This document shows positions 1 through 6,782 of a DNA stretch of 11,980 nt, one piece after another. The translations under genes and the position numbers were made by a program. This DNA is from Hyphomicrobiales bacterium (lineage in GTDB: Bacteria; Pseudomonadota; Alphaproteobacteria; Rhizobiales; Xanthobacteraceae): the NCBI GenBank assembly GCA_003164375.1, contig PLTE01000374.1, positions 7,298 through 19,277 on the forward strand, in the 5' to 3' direction. The notes under the pieces are model-generated. The model worked only from the letters and a program-made list of their open reading frames with translations, was not told where the DNA came from and made no database searches. Numbering within the stretch: position 1 is the first letter of the stretch; each line of letters opens with the position of its first letter.

Positions 1-765
1 CTTAAGCCGAGCCGGCAACGCATTCCGACCGCGGGCGCCTTTCCGCTGAGCCAGACGCTCGATTCGATCGGGCCGATCGGGACGAGCGTCGTCGATTGCG
101 CCAAAGCCGATGCGGTTATGGCCGGAGCTGATTTTATCCCGCTCGAACCGTTGGAACTCGCCGGTCTGCGCGTTGGCGTTGCCGACGGGCTGCCACTTGA
201 TCGGCTTGACGACACCGTGGCCGCGGCCTTTACCGCAGCGCTGGAACGGATCGATGCGGCCGGCGTGCGTTTGAGCCACGAAGCACTGCCGCAGTTGGAC
301 GCTATGCTCGCGGTCAATGCCAAAGGCGGCATCGTTCCGACGGAGGCCTGCGGCGTCCTCCGCGACTGGCTCGGGCGCCGGGCCGCCGATATCGATCCCA
401 ATGTGCGCGTGCGCGTCGAGCGCGGCTGTGCTGTTACGCCGGCGGATTACGAAGATATGCTTCGGCAACGTTCGGCGCTCGTCCGCGATATGGATGGGAG
501 GCTCACGGGTTTGGACATCTTGGTCATGCCGACCACGGCGATTGTCGCGCCGACCATTGCGGAGGTTGCCGATTCCGGCGTTTTTGCCAGACGCAATGCG
601 GCGGTTCTGCGCAATACCTCCATCATTAACTTCTTCGACCTCTGCGCCATCTCGTTGCCGCTTGCAGCCGCAATGCCGGTCGGGCTTATGCTGGTCGCGC
701 GCAACGGCCACGATCATCGGCTGTTACGCATCGCCGCGGCCATGACGCGGCTTTTGGGCGGATGA
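1..765 (+). CDS. Amidase-signature-family hydrolase, C-terminal part (5' end outside window)
   Basis: This reading frame is open from the first base, so the gene begins upstream; 254 C-terminal residues are present of a family usually about 450-500 long. The first residues (LKPSRQRIPTAGAFPLSQTL, then DSIGPIGTSVVDCA) match the segment that follows the Ser-cisSer-Lys active site in amidase-signature enzymes. The catalytic residues themselves therefore lie outside the window. The C-terminal block around DILVMPTTAIVAPTI and the final PVGLMLVA segment are also typical. The family hydrolyses carboxamides to acid and ammonia; the substrate cannot be read from this part. An ATG at 118 is internal, not the start. 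The gene ends 61 bases before a Liv-type ABC importer on the same strand, which suggests, as inference, that the importer brings in an amide. GatA- or AtzF-like members cannot be excluded. Confidence 0.88.
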   Translation, partial: LKPSRQRIPTAGAFPLSQTLDSIGPIGTSVVDCAKADAVMAGADFIPLEPLELAGLRVGVADGLPLDRLDDTVAAAFTAALERIDAAGVRLSHEALPQLDAMLAVNAKGGIVPTEACGVLRDWLGRRAADIDPNVRVRVERGCAVTPADYEDMLRQRSALVRDMDGRLTGLDILVMPTTAIVAPTIAEVADSGVFARRNAAVLRNTSIINFFDLCAISLPLAAAMPVGLMLVARNGHDHRLLRIAAAMTRLLGG

Positions 766-813
766 TCGGCGTTGCCGCAGGGTCTGACGTTTTTCGGCAT
801 TTCGGCCATTGTG

Positions 814-819
814 AGGGAG
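814..819 (+). promoter_or_regulatory. Ribosome binding site of the importer binding-protein gene
   Basis: AGGGAG lies seven bases before the ATG at 827. This strong Shine-Dalgarno match favours that start over a second in-frame ATG at 842, which would put the Tat motif almost at the N-terminus. Confidence 0.6.
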
Positions 820-826
820 TATCGCC

Positions 827-2065
827 ATGACAGGCATCCTTATGCAGCCCAACCGTCGCCGCCTTCTTGCCGGTGCGGTTGCCTCGGCCGCTACGTTGGC
901 CGCACCGGCGATCGGTCGCGCGCAGAGCGCGGCACTGAAGGTCGCGGTGGTATTACCGCGCTCCGGCTATCTCGCCCCCGCGGGCCAGAGCTGTCACCGC
1001 GGGGCGTTGATCGCGCCCAAGGTCCTGGCGGACCACGGCTATAATGTGGAGCTCGTTCATATCGATTCGGAGTCGAACGCCGACATTGCGCGCACTCAGA
1101 CCGAGCGCGCCATCGACGACGGCGCGCAGGCCGTGGTCGGCGCCTTCGATTCCGGCTCCTCGCTGGCCATGGCGCAAGTCTGCGAGCAGCGGCAGGTGCC
1201 GCTGAGCGTCAATATCGGCGCGGCCCCGCAACTGACCGAGCAGGGTTACAAATTCCTGGTGCGCAATTTTCCAACCGGCGGGATGCTGGTGAGCAACGGG
1301 CTCAGCTTGATTAAGAGCCTTTTGGACGTGACCAAGCTCGATGCCAGGACTGCGGTTTTCATGCATGCCAACGATACCTTCGGTACGGCCCAGCGCGCGG
1401 CCATGGACCATTTGTTCCCGACTGCGGGTTTGCCGTTTACGCTGCTCGATTCCATCTCCTACGACCCCAAAGCACAGGATCTTTCGGTCGAGGTGACCAA
1501 GGTTCGCTCGCTCAATCCCGACCTATTGCTGGTCGTTACGCGCGCCGCCGACGCCATCAAGCTGGTGCGCGACATGGTGCGACAGCGCTTTGAGCCAAAG
1601 GGCATCATCTCGCCCGGCTCACCCGGCCTTTACGACGAGGAGTTCTATCAGGCGCTCGGACCGCTTTCGGATTACATGCTTTATAATCTGCCATGGGCCA
1701 ACCCAAAAGCGCAGATGACACAGGCGCTGGAGGCCGCTTTCACGCCCGCCAATCCCACGTTCCGTTTCGCGGTCGAATGCTTCAATGTTGGTTTTACCTT
1801 TGAAGCGTTGCTGGTCGTGGCGGCAGCTTATAAGACCGCCGGCAGCGCCACTGGCGTCGAGTTGATGCAAGCGGTCCGTGAAACCAAGATCGCCGATCAT
1901 GTCATGATCGGTCCGCCGATCCAGTTCGACGAAAAGGGGCAGAACGTCGGCATCCCATCGGCGGCGGTGCAGAATCGCCACAAGACGCCGGCCGTGACGC
2001 TGCCGGTCGACGTCGCGACGGCAATGCCGGTGCTGCCCATGCCGGGCTGGCAGGGACGAACTTGA
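827..2065 (+). CDS. Branched-chain amino acid/amide-type ABC transporter substrate-binding protein (Peripla_BP_6, LivK-like)
   Basis: This 412-residue protein should be the periplasmic receptor of the importer encoded downstream. Residues 1-32 look like a signal peptide of the twin-arginine type: NRRRLL at 9-14, a hydrophobic alanine-rich stretch, then GRA at 30-32 as a likely cleavage site before QSA. The mature part starts with LKVAVVLPRSG and continues as a two-lobed type I periplasmic-binding fold, with an early DSESNADIARTQTERAI segment and a VVGAFDSGSSLA segment that resemble Leu/Ile/Val-binding-protein family receptors. Length is normal for the family (about 380-420). Tat export implies cytoplasmic folding, though Sec export of such signals also occurs. 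The ligand cannot be deduced; family members bind branched-chain amino acids, aromatic acids, amides or urea. Genes livH, livM, livG and livF follow directly. The start at 827 is supported by a good ribosome binding site. Confidence 0.92.
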   Translation: MTGILMQPNRRRLLAGAVASAATLAAPAIGRAQSAALKVAVVLPRSGYLAPAGQSCHRGALIAPKVLADHGYNVELVHIDSESNADIARTQTERAIDDGAQAVVGAFDSGSSLAMAQVCEQRQVPLSVNIGAAPQLTEQGYKFLVRNFPTGGMLVSNGLSLIKSLLDVTKLDARTAVFMHANDTFGTAQRAAMDHLFPTAGLPFTLLDSISYDPKAQDLSVEVTKVRSLNPDLLLVVTRAADAIKLVRDMVRQRFEPKGIISPGSPGLYDEEFYQALGPLSDYMLYNLPWANPKAQMTQALEAAFTPANPTFRFAVECFNVGFTFEALLVVAAAYKTAGSATGVELMQAVRETKIADHVMIGPPIQFDEKGQNVGIPSAAVQNRHKTPAVTLPVDVATAMPVLPMPGWQGRT

Positions 2066-2111
2066 TCGGCGCAGGCGGGGCGCCTTGGCCCGCAGACCGC
2101 TTGGCTGCACA

Positions 2112-2981
2112 ATGAACATCGCGATCGTCGTCAACGTCGTTATCGAAGGCGTACTGACGGGGCTCATCTACGGTCTGATGGCGCTCGGCCTATCGGTGAT
2201 TTTCGGCGTCGTGCGCGTGGTCAATTTCGCGCATGGCGAATTCGCCGTCGTCGCCATGTACGCCGCTTATCTCTTGTTCGTAAATTTCGGGCTCGATCCG
2301 ATCGTGTCGCTGTTTCCCATCGCGGCCGTGTTTTTCTTCGTCGGTTACGCTTTGCAGACGGTTCTGATCAACCGCTTTGTCGACCGCTCCGAGCATGAAC
2401 AATTCATCCTCCTGGTCGGTCTCGCCATCGTCATCGTCAACGGGTTGTTGATGATTTTCGGGCCGGACGCGCGGCCGACCAACTTGCCTTATTCGTTCGA
2501 CAGCTATGCCATTGGGCCATTGTTCGTGGACAAGGCGCGCGTCTATGCCGCTGTCGGCGCGCTTGTCGTGGCGGCGGCGCTGTTCGCGTTTTTCCGCTAC
2601 ACCTCAATCGGCACGGCCATTCGCGCCTGCGCCGATAACCGTACAGGCGCCGCAGTTGTCGGACTCAATATTAAGCGGCTCTACGCTTTGACTTTCGGGC
2701 TCGGGCTTGCCTGCGTCGGTGCTGCCGGCGCGCTGATGGTGCCGATTGCGGACGCGAGCCCGCTGTTGTCGCAGGCCTTTACGCTGCTCGCATTCACCAT
2801 CGTCATCGTGGGCGGTCTCGGGTCTATGGCCGGCGCCTTGATCGGCGGCGTTGTGATCGGCGTCTCGGAGGCGCTGGCGAGTTTCTTCATGGCGCCATCG
2901 ATGAAGAGCATGGTCTCCTTTGCGCTCCTGGTGGCGGTTTTAGTGCTGCGCCCACAGGGCCTGATGGGCCGCCGCATATGA
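2112..2981 (+). CDS. livH: Branched-chain amino acid ABC transporter permease LivH
   Basis: This is a 289-residue inner-membrane protein made almost wholly of hydrophobic helices (about eight), the usual size for LivH. The N-terminus reads as a standard LivH first helix (GLIYGLMALGLSVIFGVVRV) followed by the family hallmark VNFAHGEF. A second conserved block, TSIGTAIRACADN, is the cytoplasmic loop thought to contact the ATPase subunits. The C-terminal FTIVIVGGLGSMAGALIGG block is also typical. With LivM it forms the transmembrane channel. I chose the ATG at 2112 because it gives the family's usual N-terminus. A TTG at 2085 would add nine residues and sits a few bases after a G-rich stretch, so it cannot be ruled out. 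The gene starts 46 bases after the binding protein and overlaps livM by four bases. Confidence 0.93.
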   Translation: MNIAIVVNVVIEGVLTGLIYGLMALGLSVIFGVVRVVNFAHGEFAVVAMYAAYLLFVNFGLDPIVSLFPIAAVFFFVGYALQTVLINRFVDRSEHEQFILLVGLAIVIVNGLLMIFGPDARPTNLPYSFDSYAIGPLFVDKARVYAAVGALVVAAALFAFFRYTSIGTAIRACADNRTGAAVVGLNIKRLYALTFGLGLACVGAAGALMVPIADASPLLSQAFTLLAFTIVIVGGLGSMAGALIGGVVIGVSEALASFFMAPSMKSMVSFALLVAVLVLRPQGLMGRRI

Positions 2982-3979
2982 AGGATTTGTGGTCGGCGAT
3001 CCCGCGGCGGGGCCGTGTCATTCTGCTGGTGGCGATCACGCTCTTGCTCGCCGCGCCCATGGTGCTCGACCGTTATCTGATCTCCATCTTCGTGCTGATC
3101 TTTTATTTCGCCTATGTCGGCCAGGCCTGGAATCTGATGATGGGCTTTGCCGGGCAGCTGTCGCTCGGCCATGCGCTCTATGCCGGCCTCGGCGGCTATG
3201 TCGCGGCGCTGTTGTGGTTCTACTTCGGGATCGGTCCCTGGCTCGGCGTGTTTGCCGGCGTTGCGGTGGCGGCCACGTTCGGCGCCGTCATCGGCTGGCT
3301 GGGATTCCGTTTCGGCATCGAGGGCGTTTACTTCGCGTTGTTGACGATCGCGTTTGCCGAATTCACCCGCATCGCTTTCGATAACATGGCTTTCACTGGC
3401 GGCGCCGGGGGACTTTTCCTGCTCTATGACGCGCAGCGCAGCCACGAGTGGTGGAATCTGCGCGGTGGACCGCTGCTGTTTTATTACCTGGGGCTGGCGC
3501 TGGCTGCGGCCGCGGCCATCCTGACCGCGCGGCTTGCCCGTTCGCGCATCGGGTTCCAGTGGCTCGCGGTGCGGGAGGACCAGCAGGCTGCGTTGGCGCT
3601 CGGCATCAACGTGTTTCGAGTCAAGATGATTGCGGTGCTGATCTCGTCAGGCATGACCGCGATCGGCGGCGTCCTCATCGCTTTTTATTACAACAATCTG
3701 TTCCCGGCGCAGGCCTTCGACATCGGCCGATCGATCGAAATCATCCTGGCGCCGGTCATCGGCGGCCTGGGCACGATCTTCGGCCCGATCGTGGGCGCGT
3801 TCATCCTCACGCCGCTGGGCGAAGGCCTGATCGCGCTGACGGTCAGTCTCGGCGTCAACGTGCCTGGCGCCAAGGCGGTGTTTTATGGCTTGACGCTGAT
3901 GGCCATTATTACACTGCGGCCGGACGGCGTCTGGCCTTGGCTCAAGCGGCTGCTGGGGCTCACGGAAACAGAATCATGA
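2978..3979 (+). CDS. livM: Branched-chain amino acid ABC transporter permease LivM
   Basis: This 333-residue membrane protein has about nine to ten hydrophobic segments and is the second permease half of the importer. The LivM hallmark is clear: QAWNLMMGFAGQLSLGHALY around residues 50-70, then the GVYFALLTIAFAE segment. A cytoplasmic block near residues 185-215 (SRIGFQWLAVREDQQAALAL) and a C-terminal APVIGGLGTIFGPIVGA block follow. Length is normal. The start codon overlaps the livH stop in an ATGA arrangement at 2978-2981, and its own stop overlaps the livG start the same way, which indicates translational coupling and roughly equal synthesis of the subunits. No independent ribosome binding site of note is visible. 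Nothing looks truncated or frameshifted. Confidence 0.94.
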   Translation: MKDLWSAIPRRGRVILLVAITLLLAAPMVLDRYLISIFVLIFYFAYVGQAWNLMMGFAGQLSLGHALYAGLGGYVAALLWFYFGIGPWLGVFAGVAVAATFGAVIGWLGFRFGIEGVYFALLTIAFAEFTRIAFDNMAFTGGAGGLFLLYDAQRSHEWWNLRGGPLLFYYLGLALAAAAAILTARLARSRIGFQWLAVREDQQAALALGINVFRVKMIAVLISSGMTAIGGVLIAFYYNNLFPAQAFDIGRSIEIILAPVIGGLGTIFGPIVGAFILTPLGEGLIALTVSLGVNVPGAKAVFYGLTLMAIITLRPDGVWPWLKRLLGLTETES

Positions 3980-4715
3980 CCTCGATTCTCGACGTCGACG
4001 GCGTGACCAAGCGCTTCCGCGGCGTGCTTGCGGTCGATCAAGTGACATTCGGCGTTGAAGCGGGAGCCATCTTCGCGGTGATCGGGCCGAACGGCGCGGG
4101 CAAGACGACGTTGTTTAACACCATCGCCGGAGTGTTCGCGCCCGACACCGGCTCGATATCGTTTTCCGGGCGGCAAATCGACGGTCTTCCTCCCAATGAG
4201 ATTTGCGCCCGCGGTATCGCCCGCACTTTTCAGATCGTGCGGCCGTTTCCGGCGCTCAGTGTCGAGGATAACGTCATCGTCGGCGCGCTTCTGCACCTTC
4301 GCGACGTCGGCGCGGCGCGCGAGCGCGCGCGGGCGTTGCTGCGGCGCCTCGATTTGTTCGGTAAGCGCAACCAGCGCGCCGCGAACCTGACGCTGCCGGA
4401 TCGCAAGCGCCTTGAAGTCGCGCGGGCGCTTGCGACCGAGCCGCGCTTGTTGCTGCTCGACGAGGTCATGGCGGGCTTGCGGCCGACGGAAATCGACCGC
4501 ATGGTGACAACGCTCCGGGACATCAACCGCGAGAGCGGCGTGACGATTCTCCTGATCGAGCACGTCATGCGTGCGGTGATGGCGCTCGCCGAGCGGGTGC
4601 TAGTGCTCGATCACGGCACGGCGATTGCGCAGGGCGCACCAGAAGCGATCGTGCGCGATCCTGCGGTAGTTCAATCCTATCTCGGCCAGTCCTCTCTCGG
4701 TATTGAGGCGGTGTG

Positions 4716-4716
<1 letters not shown>
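3976..4716 (+). CDS. livG: Branched-chain amino acid ABC transporter ATP-binding protein LivG (variant signature motif)
   Basis: This 246-residue cytoplasmic ATPase powers the importer together with LivF. Walker A is GPNGAGKTT at 37-45; the Q-loop is in ARTFQIVRPF; Walker B LLLLDE ends at D162 and E163, the likely catalytic glutamate; the H-loop histidine is H196 in IEHVM. The ABC signature, which in LivG is normally close to LSYGQQ, is replaced here by LTLPDRK at 138-144, so the serine and glycine that contact ATP are missing. The rest of the domain is intact, so the gene is not a pseudogene. I recall similar LTLP/LTLA variants in other rhizobial LivG paralogues, but cannot verify that here. 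The ATG at 3976 overlaps the livM stop (ATGA). The frame is open far upstream, inside livM, but that part is an out-of-frame shadow. Confidence 0.93.
4705..4708 (+). promoter_or_regulatory. Ribosome binding site deciding the livF start
   Basis: GAGG lies seven bases before the ATG at 4716 and only four before a GTG at 4713. The spacing favours the ATG, which forms a TGATG junction with the livG stop. Confidence 0.4.
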
Positions 4717-5420
<704 letters not shown>

Positions 5421-5434
5421 GCCCGGCTTCTCGG

Positions 5435-5758
5435 TCAGTGCGACGGGCGCCGAATGCGCTCCATCAGCGCGGCAAGCGCGCTGACCCGCGCGCTGAGTGG
5501 CGCCAGCGGGAAGGCTTGGCGCAGCTGCTGATAGACGTCAGACGCCGTCGGCGCCTCGATATCGGCAAGGGCTGCGGCCATGGCGCGGGCCATGTCGGCT
5601 TCGGGTCGTCCGCTCAACGGCGCCGGCACCATCGTGACGTCGCCGAACGGGATCGGTGGTTGCACGCGAAAGGTGACACGGCGGGCGGGGCCCATGGCGA
5701 TCTCCAAATCAGCTTCCGGCTGCCTCTCAACGCGCGACATTTGTTCGAGTTCCATCAT
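5435..5758 (-). CDS. Small uncharacterised protein (107 aa)
   Basis: I do not recognise this protein. It is 107 residues long (106 if the second of two adjacent ATG codons, at 5755, is used). Reading its codons shows the GC-rich third positions and ordinary codon choice of its neighbours, which is why I accept it as real. The first half is beta-rich in appearance (ARRVTFRVQPPIPFGDVTMV); the second half looks helical and amphipathic (MARAMAAALADIE, SDVYQQLRQAFPLAPLS). There is no signal peptide or membrane segment, so it is probably cytoplasmic. A weak GAG lies just before the start and a TGA immediately precedes the first ATG. It could be co-transcribed with the hydrolase gene 216 bases upstream, but the gap contains palindromes that may separate them. 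Confidence 0.6.
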   Translation of the reverse strand: MMELEQMSRVERQPEADLEIAMGPARRVTFRVQPPIPFGDVTMVPAPLSGRPEADMARAMAAALADIEAPTASDVYQQLRQAFPLAPLSARVSALAALMERIRRPSH

Positions 5759-5818
5759 TCACTCAAAGGCCGCCCCCCTCTGCAAGCAGAATCAGGCGAC
5801 ACCTCGCCCTTATGCGCC

Positions 5819-5848
5819 GCGCTCTATGACAATGCATTGACGTAGCGC
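5819..5848. repeat. Interrupted palindrome in the gap upstream of the small gene
   Basis: A perfect ten-base palindrome CAATGCATTG (5830-5839) is flanked by GCGCT (5819-5823) and AGCGC (5844-5848), giving an interrupted inverted repeat. It lies about 60 bases upstream of the minus-strand start at 5758 and could be an operator or a transcript hairpin. No function can be assigned. Confidence 0.3.
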
Positions 5849-5942
5849 AAAAATCCGAGCGTGGCCGCGCTGTCGCCGCGCAGCGTCGCGCACGTCGCTC
5901 TCGAACGGGATGAGGCGGAAGCGAAATCGGGAAGTGACAGTC

Positions 5943-5967
5943 CCGGATTGCGCCCAGCGCAATCCGG
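5943..5967. repeat. REP-like perfect palindrome 3' of the hydrolase gene
   Basis: CCGGATTGCGC, a three-base loop CCA, then GCGCAATCCGG form a perfect eleven-base-pair stem. It begins eight bases after the stop of the minus-strand hydrolase gene. No T-run follows on that strand, so it is not a classic intrinsic terminator, though it could stabilise the mRNA 3' end or slow polymerase. The core CCGGATT...AATCCGG resembles intergenic palindromic repeats I recall as abundant in Bradyrhizobium-type genomes; a dispersed repeat is the likeliest identity. Confidence 0.65.
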
Positions 5968-5974
5968 CCCACGA

Positions 5975-6685
5975 TTATTTCAGCGGCTGGCCGATGGTGA
6001 CTGTGAGCGTGCCGACGCCCTCGACTTCGCACTCGATTTTGTCGCCGGCGACGGTGGCGGCGACGCCCGACGGCGTGCCGGTGAGGATGATGTCCCCCGG
6101 CGCGAGTTCGACCATCTCGGACAGCTTTGAGATGATTTCCGGTACGTTCCAGATCATCTGATTGAGGTCGCCGTCCTGACGGATATTGCCGTTGACCTTG
6201 AGCGTGATGCGGCCTTTCGACGGATGTCCGGTCTCGCTTGCCGGTTTGAGCGGCCCGCAGGGCGCCGAATGGTCGAATGCTTTGCCAATCTCCCACGGCC
6301 GCTTGATCTCGCGCGAGGCAAACTGCAGATCGCGGCGCGTCAGGTCGATGCCGACGCCGTAGCCGTAGATGCAATCGAGCGCGTTCTCGGTCTTGATATT
6401 GCGGCCGCCGCTCTTGAGCGCGACCACAAGCTCGACCTCGTGATGCATGTCCTTGGTCAGCGACGGATAGGGCGAGGTGCCGCCGTCCGGCACAATGGCG
6501 TCGGCGGGCTTGGCGAAGAAGAACGGCGGTTCGCGCACGTCGTTGCCCATCTCCTTGATGTGCTCGAGATAATTACGGCCGACGCACCACAGGCGGCGGA
6601 CCGGAAAGTATTTGTCGGTGCCGGCGACCGGAATTGCGGCCTGCGGCGGTTGCGGGATGACATAGCTTTTTGCGTCGGTGCTCAT
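5975..6685 (-). CDS. Fumarylacetoacetate hydrolase family protein (acylpyruvate/fumarylpyruvate hydrolase type)
   Basis: This 236-residue protein belongs to the FAH family, metal-dependent cytoplasmic enzymes that cleave C-C bonds in acylpyruvates or decarboxylate oxaloacetate. The N-terminal block VRRLWCVGRNYLEHIKEMG carries the conserved H42 and E45. Metal ligands are E83 and E85 in HHEVELV and D114 in GVGIDLTRRDLQ; the catalytic lysine is K135 in WEIGKAFD. The C-terminal GDIILTGTPSGV block at 198-208 is a family signature. Its length and the early REPPFFFAKPADAIV segment resemble fumarylpyruvate hydrolases of the gentisate pathway, but no other gentisate gene is present, so the substrate is open. 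The ATG at 6685 gives the expected N-terminus; no clear ribosome binding site precedes it. The gene lies 97 bases downstream of the MsbA-like gene and is probably separately controlled. Confidence 0.92.
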   Translation of the reverse strand: MSTDAKSYVIPQPPQAAIPVAGTDKYFPVRRLWCVGRNYLEHIKEMGNDVREPPFFFAKPADAIVPDGGTSPYPSLTKDMHHEVELVVALKSGGRNIKTENALDCIYGYGVGIDLTRRDLQFASREIKRPWEIGKAFDHSAPCGPLKPASETGHPSKGRITLKVNGNIRQDGDLNQMIWNVPEIISKLSEMVELAPGDIILTGTPSGVAATVAGDKIECEVEGVGTLTVTIGQPLK

Positions 6686-6737
6686 GTTGCGGTTTCGTGT
6701 TGGAGGGGAAGACCTGCCGGCGCTTATAGCCTTAGCC

Positions 6738-6780
6738 CATGATCCGGAAAAGCGAAAACCGGTTTGCCGGTAGGATCAGG
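6738..6780. repeat. Rhizobial-type imperfect palindromic repeat
   Basis: The stretch starts CATGATCCGGAAAAGCG, has AACCGGTT at its centre and ends CCGGTAGGATCAGG, so TGATCC near the left end pairs with GGATCA near the right end and CCGG pairs with CCGG beside a short bulge. The CATGATCCGGAAAAG...ACCGG...GATCA pattern matches, from memory, a repeat dispersed between genes in many Hyphomicrobiales genomes. Here it fills the gap between the MsbA-like gene (stop at 6783) and the hydrolase gene, and its right end abuts the exporter stop codon. Confidence 0.65.
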
Positions 6781-6782
6781 CC

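Noticed and set aside
2681..3445. 254-codon open frame on the minus strand
   Set aside because: It lies opposite livH and livM, is full of charged low-complexity runs typical of antisense frames in GC-rich DNA, and resembles no family.
3448..3975. Upstream in-frame extension of livG into livM
   Set aside because: LivG begins cleanly at MTSILDVDGVTKRF (3976) with an ATGA overlap; the extension is an arginine-rich shadow of livM.
5421..5448. Possible terminator between livF and the convergent small gene (GCCCG and CGGGC)
   Set aside because: Only five base pairs around an 18-base loop with no T-run, and most of it lies inside the small gene.
5763..6374. 203-codon open frame on the minus strand
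   Set aside because: It starts inside the FAH-family gene in another frame and reads as arginine/histidine-rich noise; the hydrolase frame has clear motifs.
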